A stretch of DNA of 64,000 nt. It comes from Mycobacterium aquaticum (GTDB lineage Bacteria; Actinomycetota; Actinomycetes; Mycobacteriales; Mycobacteriaceae). The stretch's first letter is position 1; each line of letters starts with the position of its first letter. The notes under the pieces are model-generated. The model did not search any database, had not been told where the DNA came from, and saw nothing but the letters and a program-made list of their open reading frames with translations. The stretch spans positions 1-64,000 of the forward strand of contig NZ_MVHF01000029.1 in assembly GCF_002086485.1 (NCBI RefSeq), written 5' to 3'. Made by a program: the position numbers and the translations under genes. Positions 51,284-60,321 of the stretch are shown one piece after another.

Positions 51284-52714
51284 GTGGACGACTCATTGGT
51301 CTTCGATAGCGCCATCGAGATGGCAGCAGCGTTGCGACGCCGCGACGTATCCGCACGCGAAGTTCTCGCGGCCCATGTCGACCAGATCGACCGGCACAAC
51401 GGGGCGGTCAACGCGATCGTGACTCTCGACGTCGAGGGAGCCGAGCAGGCCGCCGCCGAGGCCGACCGGCGGTGCGCGGCAGGTGAACCGCTGGGCCCGC
51501 TGCACGGGCTGCCGATCGCGTTCAAGGACACCCACGCCACCGCGGGCCTGCGCACCACGTTCGGTTCTCCGTTGCACGCCAACTGGATCCCCGAGCAGGA
51601 CGACGAAATCGTGCGACGCATCCAGAGCGCAGGCGCCATCCGGGTCGGCAAGACCAACGTGCCCGAGTTCGCCGCCGGATCCCATTCGTTCAACTCGGTT
51701 TTCGGCACGACCCGCAATCCGTACGCCCTGGATCGATCGGCCGGCGGCAGCAGTGGCGGTGCGGCAGCCGCACTGGCGAGCGGCATGCAACCCATCGCCG
51801 ACGGCAGCGACATGGGCGGCTCGCTGCGCAATCCGGCGTCATTCTGCAACGTCGTCGGTCTGCGGCCGACCACTGGCAGGGTTCCGGACCCCGCGGCGGC
51901 GTGGGCGTACCCGAACCTGGCGACGGCCGGCCCCATGGGCCGCACCGTCAACGACGTCGCGCTGCTGCTGTCGGTGATCGCCGGGCCACATCGCGATGAC
52001 CCGCTGTCGCTCGCCGACGACCCAGCCGGATTCGCCGACGTGAAACCTGCTGAGCTCAAAGGGCTTCGGGTGGCGTGGGCGCCGACCCTCGGCGACCGGA
52101 TCCCGGTCGAGGCGGAGGTGCTGGCTCCGCTGGAAACCGCTGCCAAGGTGTTCACCGAGCTCGGCGCGTACGTCGAGCCTGCGTGTCCCGACCTCGACGG
52201 CGCCGACGCGACATTCCGTACCTTGCGCGCCGTCGAGTTCGACACGCTGTGGGGTGAGCAGCTCGATGCCACGCCGGAGGCGTTCAAGCCCGACCTGGCG
52301 TGGAACATTCGGGAAGGCCGGGCCAGAACTGCGGGTGACATCGGCCGGGCGCTGGCCGAACTGACCCGGCTGCAGCGCGCCGCCAACACCTTCTTCGACA
52401 CCTACGACGTGTTGATCGCCCCGGTCAGCCAGGTCGCTCCATTCGATGCCGAAGAGCTCTGGCCGACCGAGGTCGCGGGCGTGCAGCAGCACAACTATCT
52501 CGACTGGATGGCCGCGGCCTACCTGATCACCGTCCTCGGCGTGCCTGCCATCTCGGTCCCCGCCGGTTTCACCCCCGGCGGGCTGCCCGTCGGGCTGCAG
52601 ATCGTCACCCGCGCTCGTGGCGAACAGGCGCTGCTCGGCGTCGCCGCCGCATTCGAAGCCGCGACCGAACACGGCACGCGGCGTCCCGCCCTCATTTCGG
52701 AGAACCGCTCATGA
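51284..52714 (+). CDS. Amidase (amidase signature family)
   Basis: A 476-aa Ser-cisSer-Lys hydrolase. K81 (AFKD), cis-Ser S156 in GGSSGG and nucleophile S180 in DMGGS form the triad. It starts an operon with a DUF3311 protein, a sodium symporter, an Lrp-type regulator and a MatB/FadD36-like synthetase. That company suggests a malonate-type amide (malonamate or ureidomalonate) as substrate, but sequence alone does not fix it. GTG 51284 preceded by GGGAG. Confidence 0.9.
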   Translation: MDDSLVFDSAIEMAAALRRRDVSAREVLAAHVDQIDRHNGAVNAIVTLDVEGAEQAAAEADRRCAAGEPLGPLHGLPIAFKDTHATAGLRTTFGSPLHANWIPEQDDEIVRRIQSAGAIRVGKTNVPEFAAGSHSFNSVFGTTRNPYALDRSAGGSSGGAAAALASGMQPIADGSDMGGSLRNPASFCNVVGLRPTTGRVPDPAAAWAYPNLATAGPMGRTVNDVALLLSVIAGPHRDDPLSLADDPAGFADVKPAELKGLRVAWAPTLGDRIPVEAEVLAPLETAAKVFTELGAYVEPACPDLDGADATFRTLRAVEFDTLWGEQLDATPEAFKPDLAWNIREGRARTAGDIGRALAELTRLQRAANTFFDTYDVLIAPVSQVAPFDAEELWPTEVAGVQQHNYLDWMAAAYLITVLGVPAISVPAGFTPGGLPVGLQIVTRARGEQALLGVAAAFEAATEHGTRRPALISENRS

Positions 52715-52971
52715 CATCGCCTGTCCTGGAAAGCCCGCGGCGCCTCGCCATCGCGGCCGTTCCGATCCTCGGCTTCCTGTCCACGCCCTTTCTGCCCTTC
52801 GTCAACGGCCCGCACCTCTGGTTCGGCGTTCCGTCGGTCCTGGTCTGGACCGCGATCTGGGTGATCGGCACCGTCGTCGCGCTGCGCACCGTCGAGGCCT
52901 CCTACCGGCGAGACGGCGGCGACGCGCTCGATGCGGCCGAGGCCGCCGACACTGCGGGAGAAGCCCGATGA
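52711..52971 (+). CDS. DUF3311 small membrane protein, symporter partner
   Basis: An 86-aa protein with two transmembrane helices (about residues 12-33 and 40-60) and a charged tail. DUF3311 proteins are regularly encoded directly before sodium:solute symporters, as here, and probably stabilise or regulate them. ATGA overlaps on both sides. Confidence 0.85.
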   Translation: MTSPVLESPRRLAIAAVPILGFLSTPFLPFVNGPHLWFGVPSVLVWTAIWVIGTVVALRTVEASYRRDGGDALDAAEAADTAGEAR

Positions 52972-54392
52972 ACGCGCTCACGGTCTACATCGTGATCGGC
53001 CTGTTCGCCATCGGCGCGATCGGCGTCGCGGGCAGCCGGGCCAGGAAACTCGACGAGTGGACCGTCAGCGGCCGCAGCTTCCGCCGGTGGCGGTCGTGGT
53101 TCCTGCAGGCCGGCGAATCGCTGACCACGTTCAGCTTTCTCGGGCTGTCCGGGATCGCGTTCGGCGGCGGCGTCAGTGCCACGTTCGCCTTGGCGTACCT
53201 GTCGATCTCGGCGATCGGCATGTACTTCGTCGCGCCTCGGCTGTGGCGACTCGGCAAGGGCCGCGGCTATCTGACCATGGCCGACTTCTTCGTCGACCGG
53301 TTCGACAGCGTTCCGCTGGGCAAGGTGGTCGCGGTGGTCGGCGCGATCTTCCTGCTGCCCTACCTCGAACTGCAGATCACCGGGCTCGGCCTGATCGTCG
53401 AGCTGGCCACCGGCAGCGCGTCCAGCCGCGGGCTGTCCATGGTCATCGCCAGCGTGCTGGTCATCGTGTTCGTCGTCTGGGCCGGCATCCGCGGGATCTC
53501 GCGGGTGGCTGTGGTCAAGGACGCGCTCATGGTGATCGCGCTGCTCATCGTGGTGGGCGGTGTCGGGTTCGGCATCGCGGGTATCCCCGAGGTCTTCTCC
53601 CGGGTGCAGGGTGCCCAGCCGGAGCTGCTGACCCTGTCGGCGCCCGGGTACGACACCACGTTCTTCGTCACGGCGGTCGTCGTGACCTCGATCGGCGCGG
53701 GGCTCAACGTCTTTCCGCACCTCTGGCCCCCGGTGCTGGCCGCGCGCAGCGGTGAGATCCTGCGCAGCAACTACACCTGGCTCGCGTTCTATCAGCTGTT
53801 GCTGTTCGCGCCGATCATCGTCGGGCTGGGCGCCACCCTGATCCTGCCTGCCGACACCACCGGGAACCACGTCCTGCTCGACACCGCGACGCACACCCTG
53901 CCCGACTGGCTGGTGGCGGTCATCGCCATCGGCGGCGCCTCGGCAGCGATGGTTCCGGCGGCCGCGATCGTCATGGGCATCTCAAGCCTGGTGTCGCGCA
54001 ACCTGATCACCGGTGGTTCCGAGAAGACCCGGATGCGGGTCAACACGGCCGTCGTCGCGGCGGCCATCATCCTGGCGCTGGGCTTCGGGCTCGGTGGCGC
54101 CAGCATCTCCAGCCTGCTGTTGCTCACCTACGGCGGGTTGACCCAGCTCGCCCCGGCGATCCTGGTCGCGCTGCGAGGACGAGTTACTGTCGGCGCCGTC
54201 CCGGTCCTGATCGGCATCGTCATCGGAGTATTGGTCGTCAGTTGGATCACCTTCTTCGAGATTCCGATCGGCAGTTGGGATTCCGGCTTCATCGCGCTGG
54301 GCCCCAACATCGTGGCGGTGATCGTCGCCGAGGCGATCCGACGCCGGATGCCCCGCGCTGCGATGAAACAGGAAGTACCGGTTGCGCGGTGA
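52968..54392 (+). CDS. Sodium:solute symporter (SSS family)
   Basis: A 474-aa transporter with about 13 transmembrane helices. The N-terminal segment (DEWTVSGRSF, WFLQAGESLTTFSFLG) is typical of SSS permeases of the acetate/pantothenate/malonate type, and GIRGISRVAVVKD follows helix 5. It imports an organic anion or related solute with sodium. The operon suggests that the amidase substrate or the acid it releases is the cargo. ATGA start overlap with DUF3311, GTGA overlap with the next gene. Confidence 0.9.
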   Translation: MNALTVYIVIGLFAIGAIGVAGSRARKLDEWTVSGRSFRRWRSWFLQAGESLTTFSFLGLSGIAFGGGVSATFALAYLSISAIGMYFVAPRLWRLGKGRGYLTMADFFVDRFDSVPLGKVVAVVGAIFLLPYLELQITGLGLIVELATGSASSRGLSMVIASVLVIVFVVWAGIRGISRVAVVKDALMVIALLIVVGGVGFGIAGIPEVFSRVQGAQPELLTLSAPGYDTTFFVTAVVVTSIGAGLNVFPHLWPPVLAARSGEILRSNYTWLAFYQLLLFAPIIVGLGATLILPADTTGNHVLLDTATHTLPDWLVAVIAIGGASAAMVPAAAIVMGISSLVSRNLITGGSEKTRMRVNTAVVAAAIILALGFGLGGASISSLLLLTYGGLTQLAPAILVALRGRVTVGAVPVLIGIVIGVLVVSWITFFEIPIGSWDSGFIALGPNIVAVIVAEAIRRRMPRAAMKQEVPVAR

Positions 54393-55351
54393 ATACTGAG
54401 CCGGTGCCGGAACCACTCGACCCACTCGCCCGACGGATCACCGAGGCCCTCCAGGTCAACGGCAGGGCGTCATGGCGGCGGATCGCGCAGGTGCTCGACG
54501 AGCCGGTCCGCACCGTCGCCCGCCGCGGTGCCGCACTCCTGGAGGACGGCACGGTACAGGTCGTCGGCCTGACGGCATTGGCGCCGACGCACCTGCTGCG
54601 GCTGCGGTGCCGGCCGGACAGCGTGCATGCCGTGGCGCGCACCCTGGCATCGTGGACCCAAACGGTGTTCGTCTACGTCCTGGCCGAATCCGCCGAAGTG
54701 ATCGCCGAGGTGACGGCGGACTTCGACGCGCTGCCCGCACTGCTCGGTACCGAATTGGACGGCGTGCTGACCCACCGGTTGACCCCGGTGCTGCAGTACT
54801 TCCGGACCGTCGCCGAATGGCGCGCCGGTGTGCTCAGCCCCGCCGAGGTCGCCGAGCTCGAATTGCCCGATGTCCCACCGGAACAGACCCGGACCGGCCT
54901 GCAGGTCGACGACGTCGACCACGCCATCATCGATGCGCTCGTTACCGACGGGCGCACCCCGTTCGAGACGATCGCGACACTGGCCGGGTTCTCCGAGGCC
55001 ACTGCCCGCCGGCGCATCGATCAACTGATCCAGCGCGGCGTGGTTCGTATCCGCGCCGTCGTCGGTCCTGCCCTGCTGGGGCTGCCCGTCGAAGCCCTGC
55101 TGTGGATCCGGTGCGCACCCCAGCACGCCGAGCACATCGGAACCGCGCTCGCCCGTTCGCCTCTCGTGCGCTACGCGGCCATGGTGATGGGCGAGTATCC
55201 GGTGGTCGTCGACGTGACCGCCCGCGACACCGCCCAGCTACGCGACTTTCTCGTCAACGGCCCCTGGGAATCTCGCGTCGAGTCGGTGCACGCGACCTTG
55301 CTGATACAGACCTACAAGCGTGGCGGTGTGGCGACCGCGGTCCCGAAATGA
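54389..55351 (+). CDS. Lrp/AsnC-type regulator with two tandem Lrp modules
   Basis: A 320-aa protein made of two HTH-plus-ligand modules (HTH about 10-50 and 175-225; RAM-like domains about 65-130 and 240-310). Most Lrp/AsnC proteins have one module of 150 aa. It lies inside the amidase/symporter operon (GTGA overlap with the symporter) and 10 bp before the MatB-like gene, so it probably regulates this operon in response to an amino acid-like or dicarboxylate ligand. Confidence 0.85.
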   Translation: MNTEPVPEPLDPLARRITEALQVNGRASWRRIAQVLDEPVRTVARRGAALLEDGTVQVVGLTALAPTHLLRLRCRPDSVHAVARTLASWTQTVFVYVLAESAEVIAEVTADFDALPALLGTELDGVLTHRLTPVLQYFRTVAEWRAGVLSPAEVAELELPDVPPEQTRTGLQVDDVDHAIIDALVTDGRTPFETIATLAGFSEATARRRIDQLIQRGVVRIRAVVGPALLGLPVEALLWIRCAPQHAEHIGTALARSPLVRYAAMVMGEYPVVVDVTARDTAQLRDFLVNGPWESRVESVHATLLIQTYKRGGVATAVPK

Positions 55352-55361
55352 AAGGCCCTCA

Positions 55362-56756
55362 ATGCTTCTGACATCTCTCGCCGCGGGCCCCGATGCCGCC
55401 GCGGCGGTCACCATTGGTGAGCAGGCCCTGTCGCGCGCCGAATTGCTCGATGCGGCAACGGCTCTCGCGGCAGCACTGCCGGACGAGCATCCCGTTGCGG
55501 TCTACGCCGAGCCCACCCTGGACACCGTCGTCGCCGTGACCGCGTGCCTGCTGGCCGGTGTGCCCGTGGTGCCGATCCCGCCCGACTCCGGCAGCGCCGA
55601 ACTGCGCCACATCCTCTCCGACGCCGCCGTCGGGTGCTGGGCCGGACCGGCCCACCCGGAATCCGACCTGCAAGCGATACCGACCCAAGGGCATACGGGC
55701 GGCGGCGCGCTGTCCACCCCGTCCGACGACGCCACCGCGATGATCCTCTACACGTCGGGAACCACCGGGGCTCCCAAGGGCGTCAACCTGAGCCACCGGG
55801 CGTTGGCTGCCGGTATCGACGCCCTCGCCGATGCCTGGCAGTGGAGTGCCGACGACACCGTGGTGCACGGGCTGCCGCTGTTCCACCTGCACGGGCTGGT
55901 GCTGGGCGTGCTGGGCTCACTGCGGATCGGCTCGCGCGTCGTGCACACCGTCAAACCGCGTCCCGAGCGCTACGCCGCGGCGCCCGGGACCATGTACTTC
56001 GGGGTGCCGACCGTATGGTCGCGCATCGCCGCCGAGGAGGAATCCGCCCGGGCGCTGCGTGGCGCCCGGCTGCTGGTCTCGGGCAGCGCACCGCTGCCCA
56101 CACCCGTTTTTCACCGCATCACCGAACTCACCGGACACGCCCCGATCGAGCGCTACGGCATGAGCGAAACCATGATCACGCTGAGCACCCGCGCGGTCGG
56201 CGAACGCAGGCCCGGATCGGTCGGCCAACCCGTACTGGGTGTGCAGACCCGGCTGCGGACCGAGGACGGACAGGGGGTGCCCGACGACGGCGAGAGCATC
56301 GGCCGCCTTCAGGTACGCGGCCCAATGCTGTTCGACGGCTATCTCAACCGGCCCGAGGCGACGGCCGAATCATGGACCGACGACGGCTGGTTCATCACCG
56401 GCGACGTCGCGACCCGCGATATGCAGGGCTTCCACCGGATCGTCGGCCGGGAGTCCGTCGACCTGATCAAGTCCGGCGGCTACCGCGTCGGCGCAGGTGA
56501 GGTGGAAACCGCGCTGCTGGCTCACCCCGCGGTCCGCGAGGTCGCCGTTGTGGGACAGGCCGACGCCGACCTCGGGCAGCGGATCGTGGCCTACGTGGTC
56601 ACCGACGACACCGACCGGGCCCAGCTCGGCGGCCGTCTGATCGAGTTCGTGACCGAAACCCTCTCGCACCACAAACGCCCGCGCGATGTCGTCTTCCTCG
56701 ATGAATTGCCAAGGAATGCAATGGGAAAGGTGCAGAAGAAACTCCTTGGCAGCTGA
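55362..56756 (+). CDS. AMP-forming acyl-CoA synthetase, MatB/FadD36-like
   Basis: A 464-aa adenylate-forming enzyme. ATP loop YTSGTTGAPKGV, YGMSETM, GWFITGD and the C-terminal lysine of NAMGKVQKK are present. Short length and the active-site stretch (DDTVVHGLPLFHLHGLVLG) match malonyl-CoA/methylmalonyl-CoA synthetases (MatB) and mycobacterial FadD36 rather than long-chain FadD enzymes. Malonate or methylmalonate plus CoA is the likely reaction. AAAGG precedes ATG 55362. Confidence 0.82.
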   Translation: MLLTSLAAGPDAAAAVTIGEQALSRAELLDAATALAAALPDEHPVAVYAEPTLDTVVAVTACLLAGVPVVPIPPDSGSAELRHILSDAAVGCWAGPAHPESDLQAIPTQGHTGGGALSTPSDDATAMILYTSGTTGAPKGVNLSHRALAAGIDALADAWQWSADDTVVHGLPLFHLHGLVLGVLGSLRIGSRVVHTVKPRPERYAAAPGTMYFGVPTVWSRIAAEEESARALRGARLLVSGSAPLPTPVFHRITELTGHAPIERYGMSETMITLSTRAVGERRPGSVGQPVLGVQTRLRTEDGQGVPDDGESIGRLQVRGPMLFDGYLNRPEATAESWTDDGWFITGDVATRDMQGFHRIVGRESVDLIKSGGYRVGAGEVETALLAHPAVREVAVVGQADADLGQRIVAYVVTDDTDRAQLGGRLIEFVTETLSHHKRPRDVVFLDELPRNAMGKVQKKLLGS

Positions 56757-56759
56757 GGG

Positions 56760-57848
56760 TCAGCCCACCAGCACGGCGTAGCGTGGCTTGATCACCTCGT
56801 CGATGATGGCCAGCCGCTCGTCGAACGGGATGAACGCGGACTTCATCGCGTTGATGGTGAAGCGTTCCAGGTCGCTCCAGCCGTAGCCGAAGGCCTCGAC
56901 CAGACGTGTCATCTCGTGGGTCATGGTGGTGTCGCTCATCAACCGGTTGTCGGTGTTGACGGTGACCCGGAACCGTAGCCGGGCCAGCCGGTCGAACGGA
57001 TGCTCGGCGATGGACGGAGCGGCTCCGGTCTGCACATTGCTGCTCGGGCACATCTCCAGCGGAATGCGCTTGTCCCGCAGGATCGCTGCCAGCCGCCCGA
57101 GCTTCTGGGTGCCGTCCTCCAGCTCGGTGATGTCGTCGACGATGCGCACGCCGTGACCCAGCCGGTCGGCACCGCAGAACGCGATGGCCTCATGGATGGA
57201 CGGCAGCCCGAACGCCTCACCGGCGTGAATCGTGAAGCGGGCGTTGTTGCTTCGCATGTACTCGAACGCGTCGAGGTGCCGTGACGGCGGATAGCCGGCC
57301 TCGGCCCCGGCGATGTCGAAGCCCACCACGCCCTTGTCGCGGAACCGGATGGCCAGTTCGGCGATCTCGCGGGACCGGGCCGCGTGCCGCATCGCGGTGA
57401 CCAGGCAGCGCACGGTGATGGTGCGCCCCTCGGCCGCGGCTGCCTTCTCGCCGTCGGCGAACCCTGCCAGCACCGCGTCGACCACCGCATCCAGGGACAG
57501 CCCGCGGTCGATGTGCAGTTCGGGTGCGAACCGGATCTCGGCATACACCACGTTGTCGTCGGCAAGATCCTCGACGCACTCAAGGGCGACCCGGTGCAGC
57601 GCCTCGGGTGTCTGCATGACGCCGACGGTGTGGGCGAAGGGCTCCAGGTATCGCACCAGCGAGCCGCTGTGCGCGGCGGTGCGGAAGAACGTCGCCAGCT
57701 CGTCGACTTCGGTCGCGGGCAGATCGTCGTAGCCGAACTGACCGGCAAGATCGAGCACGGTGCCCGGGCGCAGGCCACCGTCGAGGTGATCATGCAGCAG
57801 GGCTTTGGGGGCGTGGCGGATCATGTCGAAGGTCAGCGGGGTACTCAT
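56760..57848 (-). CDS. add: Adenosine deaminase
   Basis: A 362-aa zinc enzyme converting adenosine and deoxyadenosine to inosine forms. HDH (H19 and H21) and later zinc/catalytic segments HAGEAFG, HGVRIVDD and NTDNRLMS are all present. The inosine formed is a substrate of deoD in this window. Conserved location next to deoA as Rv3313c. Ends 3 bp beyond the convergent synthetase gene. Confidence 0.96.
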   Translation of the reverse strand: MSTPLTFDMIRHAPKALLHDHLDGGLRPGTVLDLAGQFGYDDLPATEVDELATFFRTAAHSGSLVRYLEPFAHTVGVMQTPEALHRVALECVEDLADDNVVYAEIRFAPELHIDRGLSLDAVVDAVLAGFADGEKAAAAEGRTITVRCLVTAMRHAARSREIAELAIRFRDKGVVGFDIAGAEAGYPPSRHLDAFEYMRSNNARFTIHAGEAFGLPSIHEAIAFCGADRLGHGVRIVDDITELEDGTQKLGRLAAILRDKRIPLEMCPSSNVQTGAAPSIAEHPFDRLARLRFRVTVNTDNRLMSDTTMTHEMTRLVEAFGYGWSDLERFTINAMKSAFIPFDERLAIIDEVIKPRYAVLVG

Positions 57849-57855
57849 CCCCCCA

Positions 57856-58758
57856 TCATCCGCGACCGCGGCGGAACTGCGCAGACGAAACCACCCCGTT
57901 GCTGATGACGATCAGCCCAATACCGACCCACTCGTGGACATCCAGCGGTTGACGCAGGAGCAGCCACCCCGCCAGTGCCGCCCAGATCGGATTGATGCTC
58001 GTGAACGTGCCGAAGACGTACGCCGGTACCCGACGCAGCGCGAGCAGGTCGGCGACGTAGGGCACGATCGACGACATCAGCCCGCATGCGACGGCGAGTG
58101 CGATCGCGGTGGCGGTGGGTGCGTGGAAGGTAAACCACACCACCGCGATCGGAATCCAGGCTGCCGCGGCAACAAGGCTGGTCACCGCGGTGCCGTGCAG
58201 TCCTGGCAGCCGCTGCCCCAGAGTGCGGTTGAGCAGGATGTAACACCCCCATGCCGTCGCTGCGAGCAGACCCAACGTGATGCCGATGACGTCAGTGCTC
58301 GGTCCGGGATCGGTGAGGACCACCACGCCGATTCCCGCCAGCATCGCGCCCCCGATATCCATGGCGCGCCGCGAACTGGCGACCGCGACGGTCAGCGGTC
58401 CGAGGAATTCCAGCGTGACGGCCAGACCGAGCCCGATGCGCTCGATCGCGGCGTACAGACAGAGGTTCATCACACCGAGGACCACCACGAGGGCGAGAAT
58501 CGGCCGCCACTGGTCCGCACGCAGGCCCCGCAGGCGGGGACGCACCACGGGCACCAGGACCAGCGCCGTGACGAGCTGCCGAACGGCGACCACACCGATC
58601 GGACCGATCGCCCCGAACGCCGAGGCGCCCAGCGCGGCACCGACCTGATTCGATGCCGAACTCGCAACCATCAACGCGAAGCCTGCGCCGCGCCCACGCG
58701 AAGTCGCCGGGGCGGCCGGCGAGCTGCCTGGGCGCTCGGTGGTGTCGAGGGTGTTCAT
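57856..58758 (-). CDS. DMT/EamA-family exporter (RhtA-like)
   Basis: A 300-aa membrane protein with ten transmembrane helices in two EamA repeats. The order and loops (GASAFGAIGPIGVVAVRQL, PAYVFGTFTSINPIWAALAGW) resemble RhtA, an exporter of amino acids and homoserine lactones. Divergent from a LysR gene that probably controls it. ATG 58758. Confidence 0.87.
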   Translation of the reverse strand: MNTLDTTERPGSSPAAPATSRGRGAGFALMVASSASNQVGAALGASAFGAIGPIGVVAVRQLVTALVLVPVVRPRLRGLRADQWRPILALVVVLGVMNLCLYAAIERIGLGLAVTLEFLGPLTVAVASSRRAMDIGGAMLAGIGVVVLTDPGPSTDVIGITLGLLAATAWGCYILLNRTLGQRLPGLHGTAVTSLVAAAAWIPIAVVWFTFHAPTATAIALAVACGLMSSIVPYVADLLALRRVPAYVFGTFTSINPIWAALAGWLLLRQPLDVHEWVGIGLIVISNGVVSSAQFRRGRG

Positions 58759-58827
58759 GCGGTCACGGTAAGGACCGGCAGTGCCATAAACCTAGTGCAT
58801 GTTTTGCAGCTGCCATACGCTCATGTT

Positions 58828-59688
58828 ATGGATTGGAGTCTGCGGGAACTGCGGTTCTTCGTGACCGCCGCCGACGCCGGGTCGTTCACCGACGCCGCCG
58901 CGCAGCTGTTCGTCTCACAGGCTGCGGTCTCGCGCACCATCGCCGCACTGGAGAAGACCGTCGGGAACCGGCTGCTTCGCCGGGTGCCACGCGGCTGCGA
59001 ACTCACCAGCACCGGGCAACAACTGCTGCCACACGCCAGGCGCGTGCTCGCCGAGGCCGACAAGTTCACCGAGTTCGTCACATCGCGCCACGGCGTGCTG
59101 CGCCTCGGGTACGCGTGGGCGGCACTCGGACGCCATACCGCACGGCTGCAACGCGAATGGGCCGTGCATCACGACTCCCTCGAACTCGAACTGGTGCGCC
59201 ACGATTCGCCAACCGCGGGCCTGTCCGAGGGCCTGTGCGATGTCGCGATCGTGCGGCGACCCGGCGACGACAAACGATTCGACTCGGTCGTGGTCGGTCT
59301 GGAACGGCGCCTGGCCGCCTTCGCCTCCGACGATCCGCAGTGGTCACGGCGGCGCCAGCTGAGCATGGCCGAGATCGCCGAACGCACGGTGATCATCGAT
59401 CCCCGGGTCGGTACCACCAGCAGCCGGTTGTGGAGCGGCGCCGAGCATCAACCACCGCGGTTCATAGAGTCCACCAACATCGACAGCTGGCTGGACGCCA
59501 TCGCGGCGGGCCGCGGCGTGGGCACGACGGCCGAGGCAACCGCACACCACCATCCCCGGCCAGGCGTCACCTACCGGCCGATCAAAGACGGGCCGCGCAT
59601 CGCCGTCCGGCTGGTGTGGCGACACCACGATCGCCCGGAAGGGCTCGATGATCTCGTCGACGCGATCACCCGGCTCTACGCGTCGTGA
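58828..59688 (+). CDS. LysR-family transcriptional regulator
   Basis: A 286-aa regulator. The HTH covers residues 1-60 (LRELRFFVTAADAGSFTDAA, SQAAVSRTIAALEK), followed by an effector domain. Divergent from the EamA exporter with 69 bp between, the standard arrangement of a LysR regulator and its exporter. A GCAGCTGC dyad at 58806-58813 lies in this gap. Ligand probably the exported compound. Confidence 0.87.
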   Translation: MDWSLRELRFFVTAADAGSFTDAAAQLFVSQAAVSRTIAALEKTVGNRLLRRVPRGCELTSTGQQLLPHARRVLAEADKFTEFVTSRHGVLRLGYAWAALGRHTARLQREWAVHHDSLELELVRHDSPTAGLSEGLCDVAIVRRPGDDKRFDSVVVGLERRLAAFASDDPQWSRRRQLSMAEIAERTVIIDPRVGTTSSRLWSGAEHQPPRFIESTNIDSWLDAIAAGRGVGTTAEATAHHHPRPGVTYRPIKDGPRIAVRLVWRHHDRPEGLDDLVDAITRLYAS

Positions 59689-59700
59689 GCTTTCGCGTGT

Positions 59701-60321
59701 TCACCGTTCCGGTTGCCGGAGCATGAGCTCGATGGGAGGCGAGCCCAGCGGAGTGATCCGCTGCAGGGTGACGAAACCGTGCCGCCGGTACAGCCGCGCG
59801 TTGTCCGGGCTGGACGCTTCGAGATACGCCGGAAGCTCCTCGGCGTCACAGCGTCTCGTCACGTCGGCCAGCAGCGCGCTGCCGACCCCTTGGCCCTGCG
59901 CGGCGGTGACGACTCCGATGTAGGGCAGGTAGTAGTGCGCGAAGCGGGGGTGAGCCCGTTCGACCGCCGTGAGCGCGCCGAGCGCGTGTCCGAGGCGACG
60001 GCCGAAGATCCGCGCGTAGTCGACCGCATGCCGGGCCTCCACCGCAATCGGTGTGCGCCAATGACCGGGCGGCAGGACCAGTGCGGCTCCGAGCGGCCCT
60101 GACGACCCCCGTGCCGCAATGCTTCCTGGATGGCGCAGCACCACGTCACGAGCGGCGATCGTGAAATAGCGCTCCAGAGCGTCGGCCCGGCGAGCCGGGT
60201 CCGGTAGCAGCCAACCGAATACCGGATCGGAGTAGAACGCCTCCGCCAGAACACGGGCCGGCTCAGGCCAGTCGGCGCGCCTGACAGCGTCGATCCGGCG
60301 CTCCGGCTGCGTCGCGGTCAT
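59701..60321 (-). CDS. GNAT-family N-acetyltransferase
   Basis: A 206-aa acetyltransferase. The acetyl-CoA loop is AAQGQGVGSALL and the C-terminal NARLYRRHGF is typical. It overlaps the AurF-like gene by 4 bp (ATGA), so the two enzymes are made together; acetylation of an amine or hydroxylamine produced or used by the N-oxygenase is a reasonable guess. Confidence 0.86.
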   Translation of the reverse strand: MTATQPERRIDAVRRADWPEPARVLAEAFYSDPVFGWLLPDPARRADALERYFTIAARDVVLRHPGSIAARGSSGPLGAALVLPPGHWRTPIAVEARHAVDYARIFGRRLGHALGALTAVERAHPRFAHYYLPYIGVVTAAQGQGVGSALLADVTRRCDAEELPAYLEASSPDNARLYRRHGFVTLQRITPLGSPPIELMLRQPER

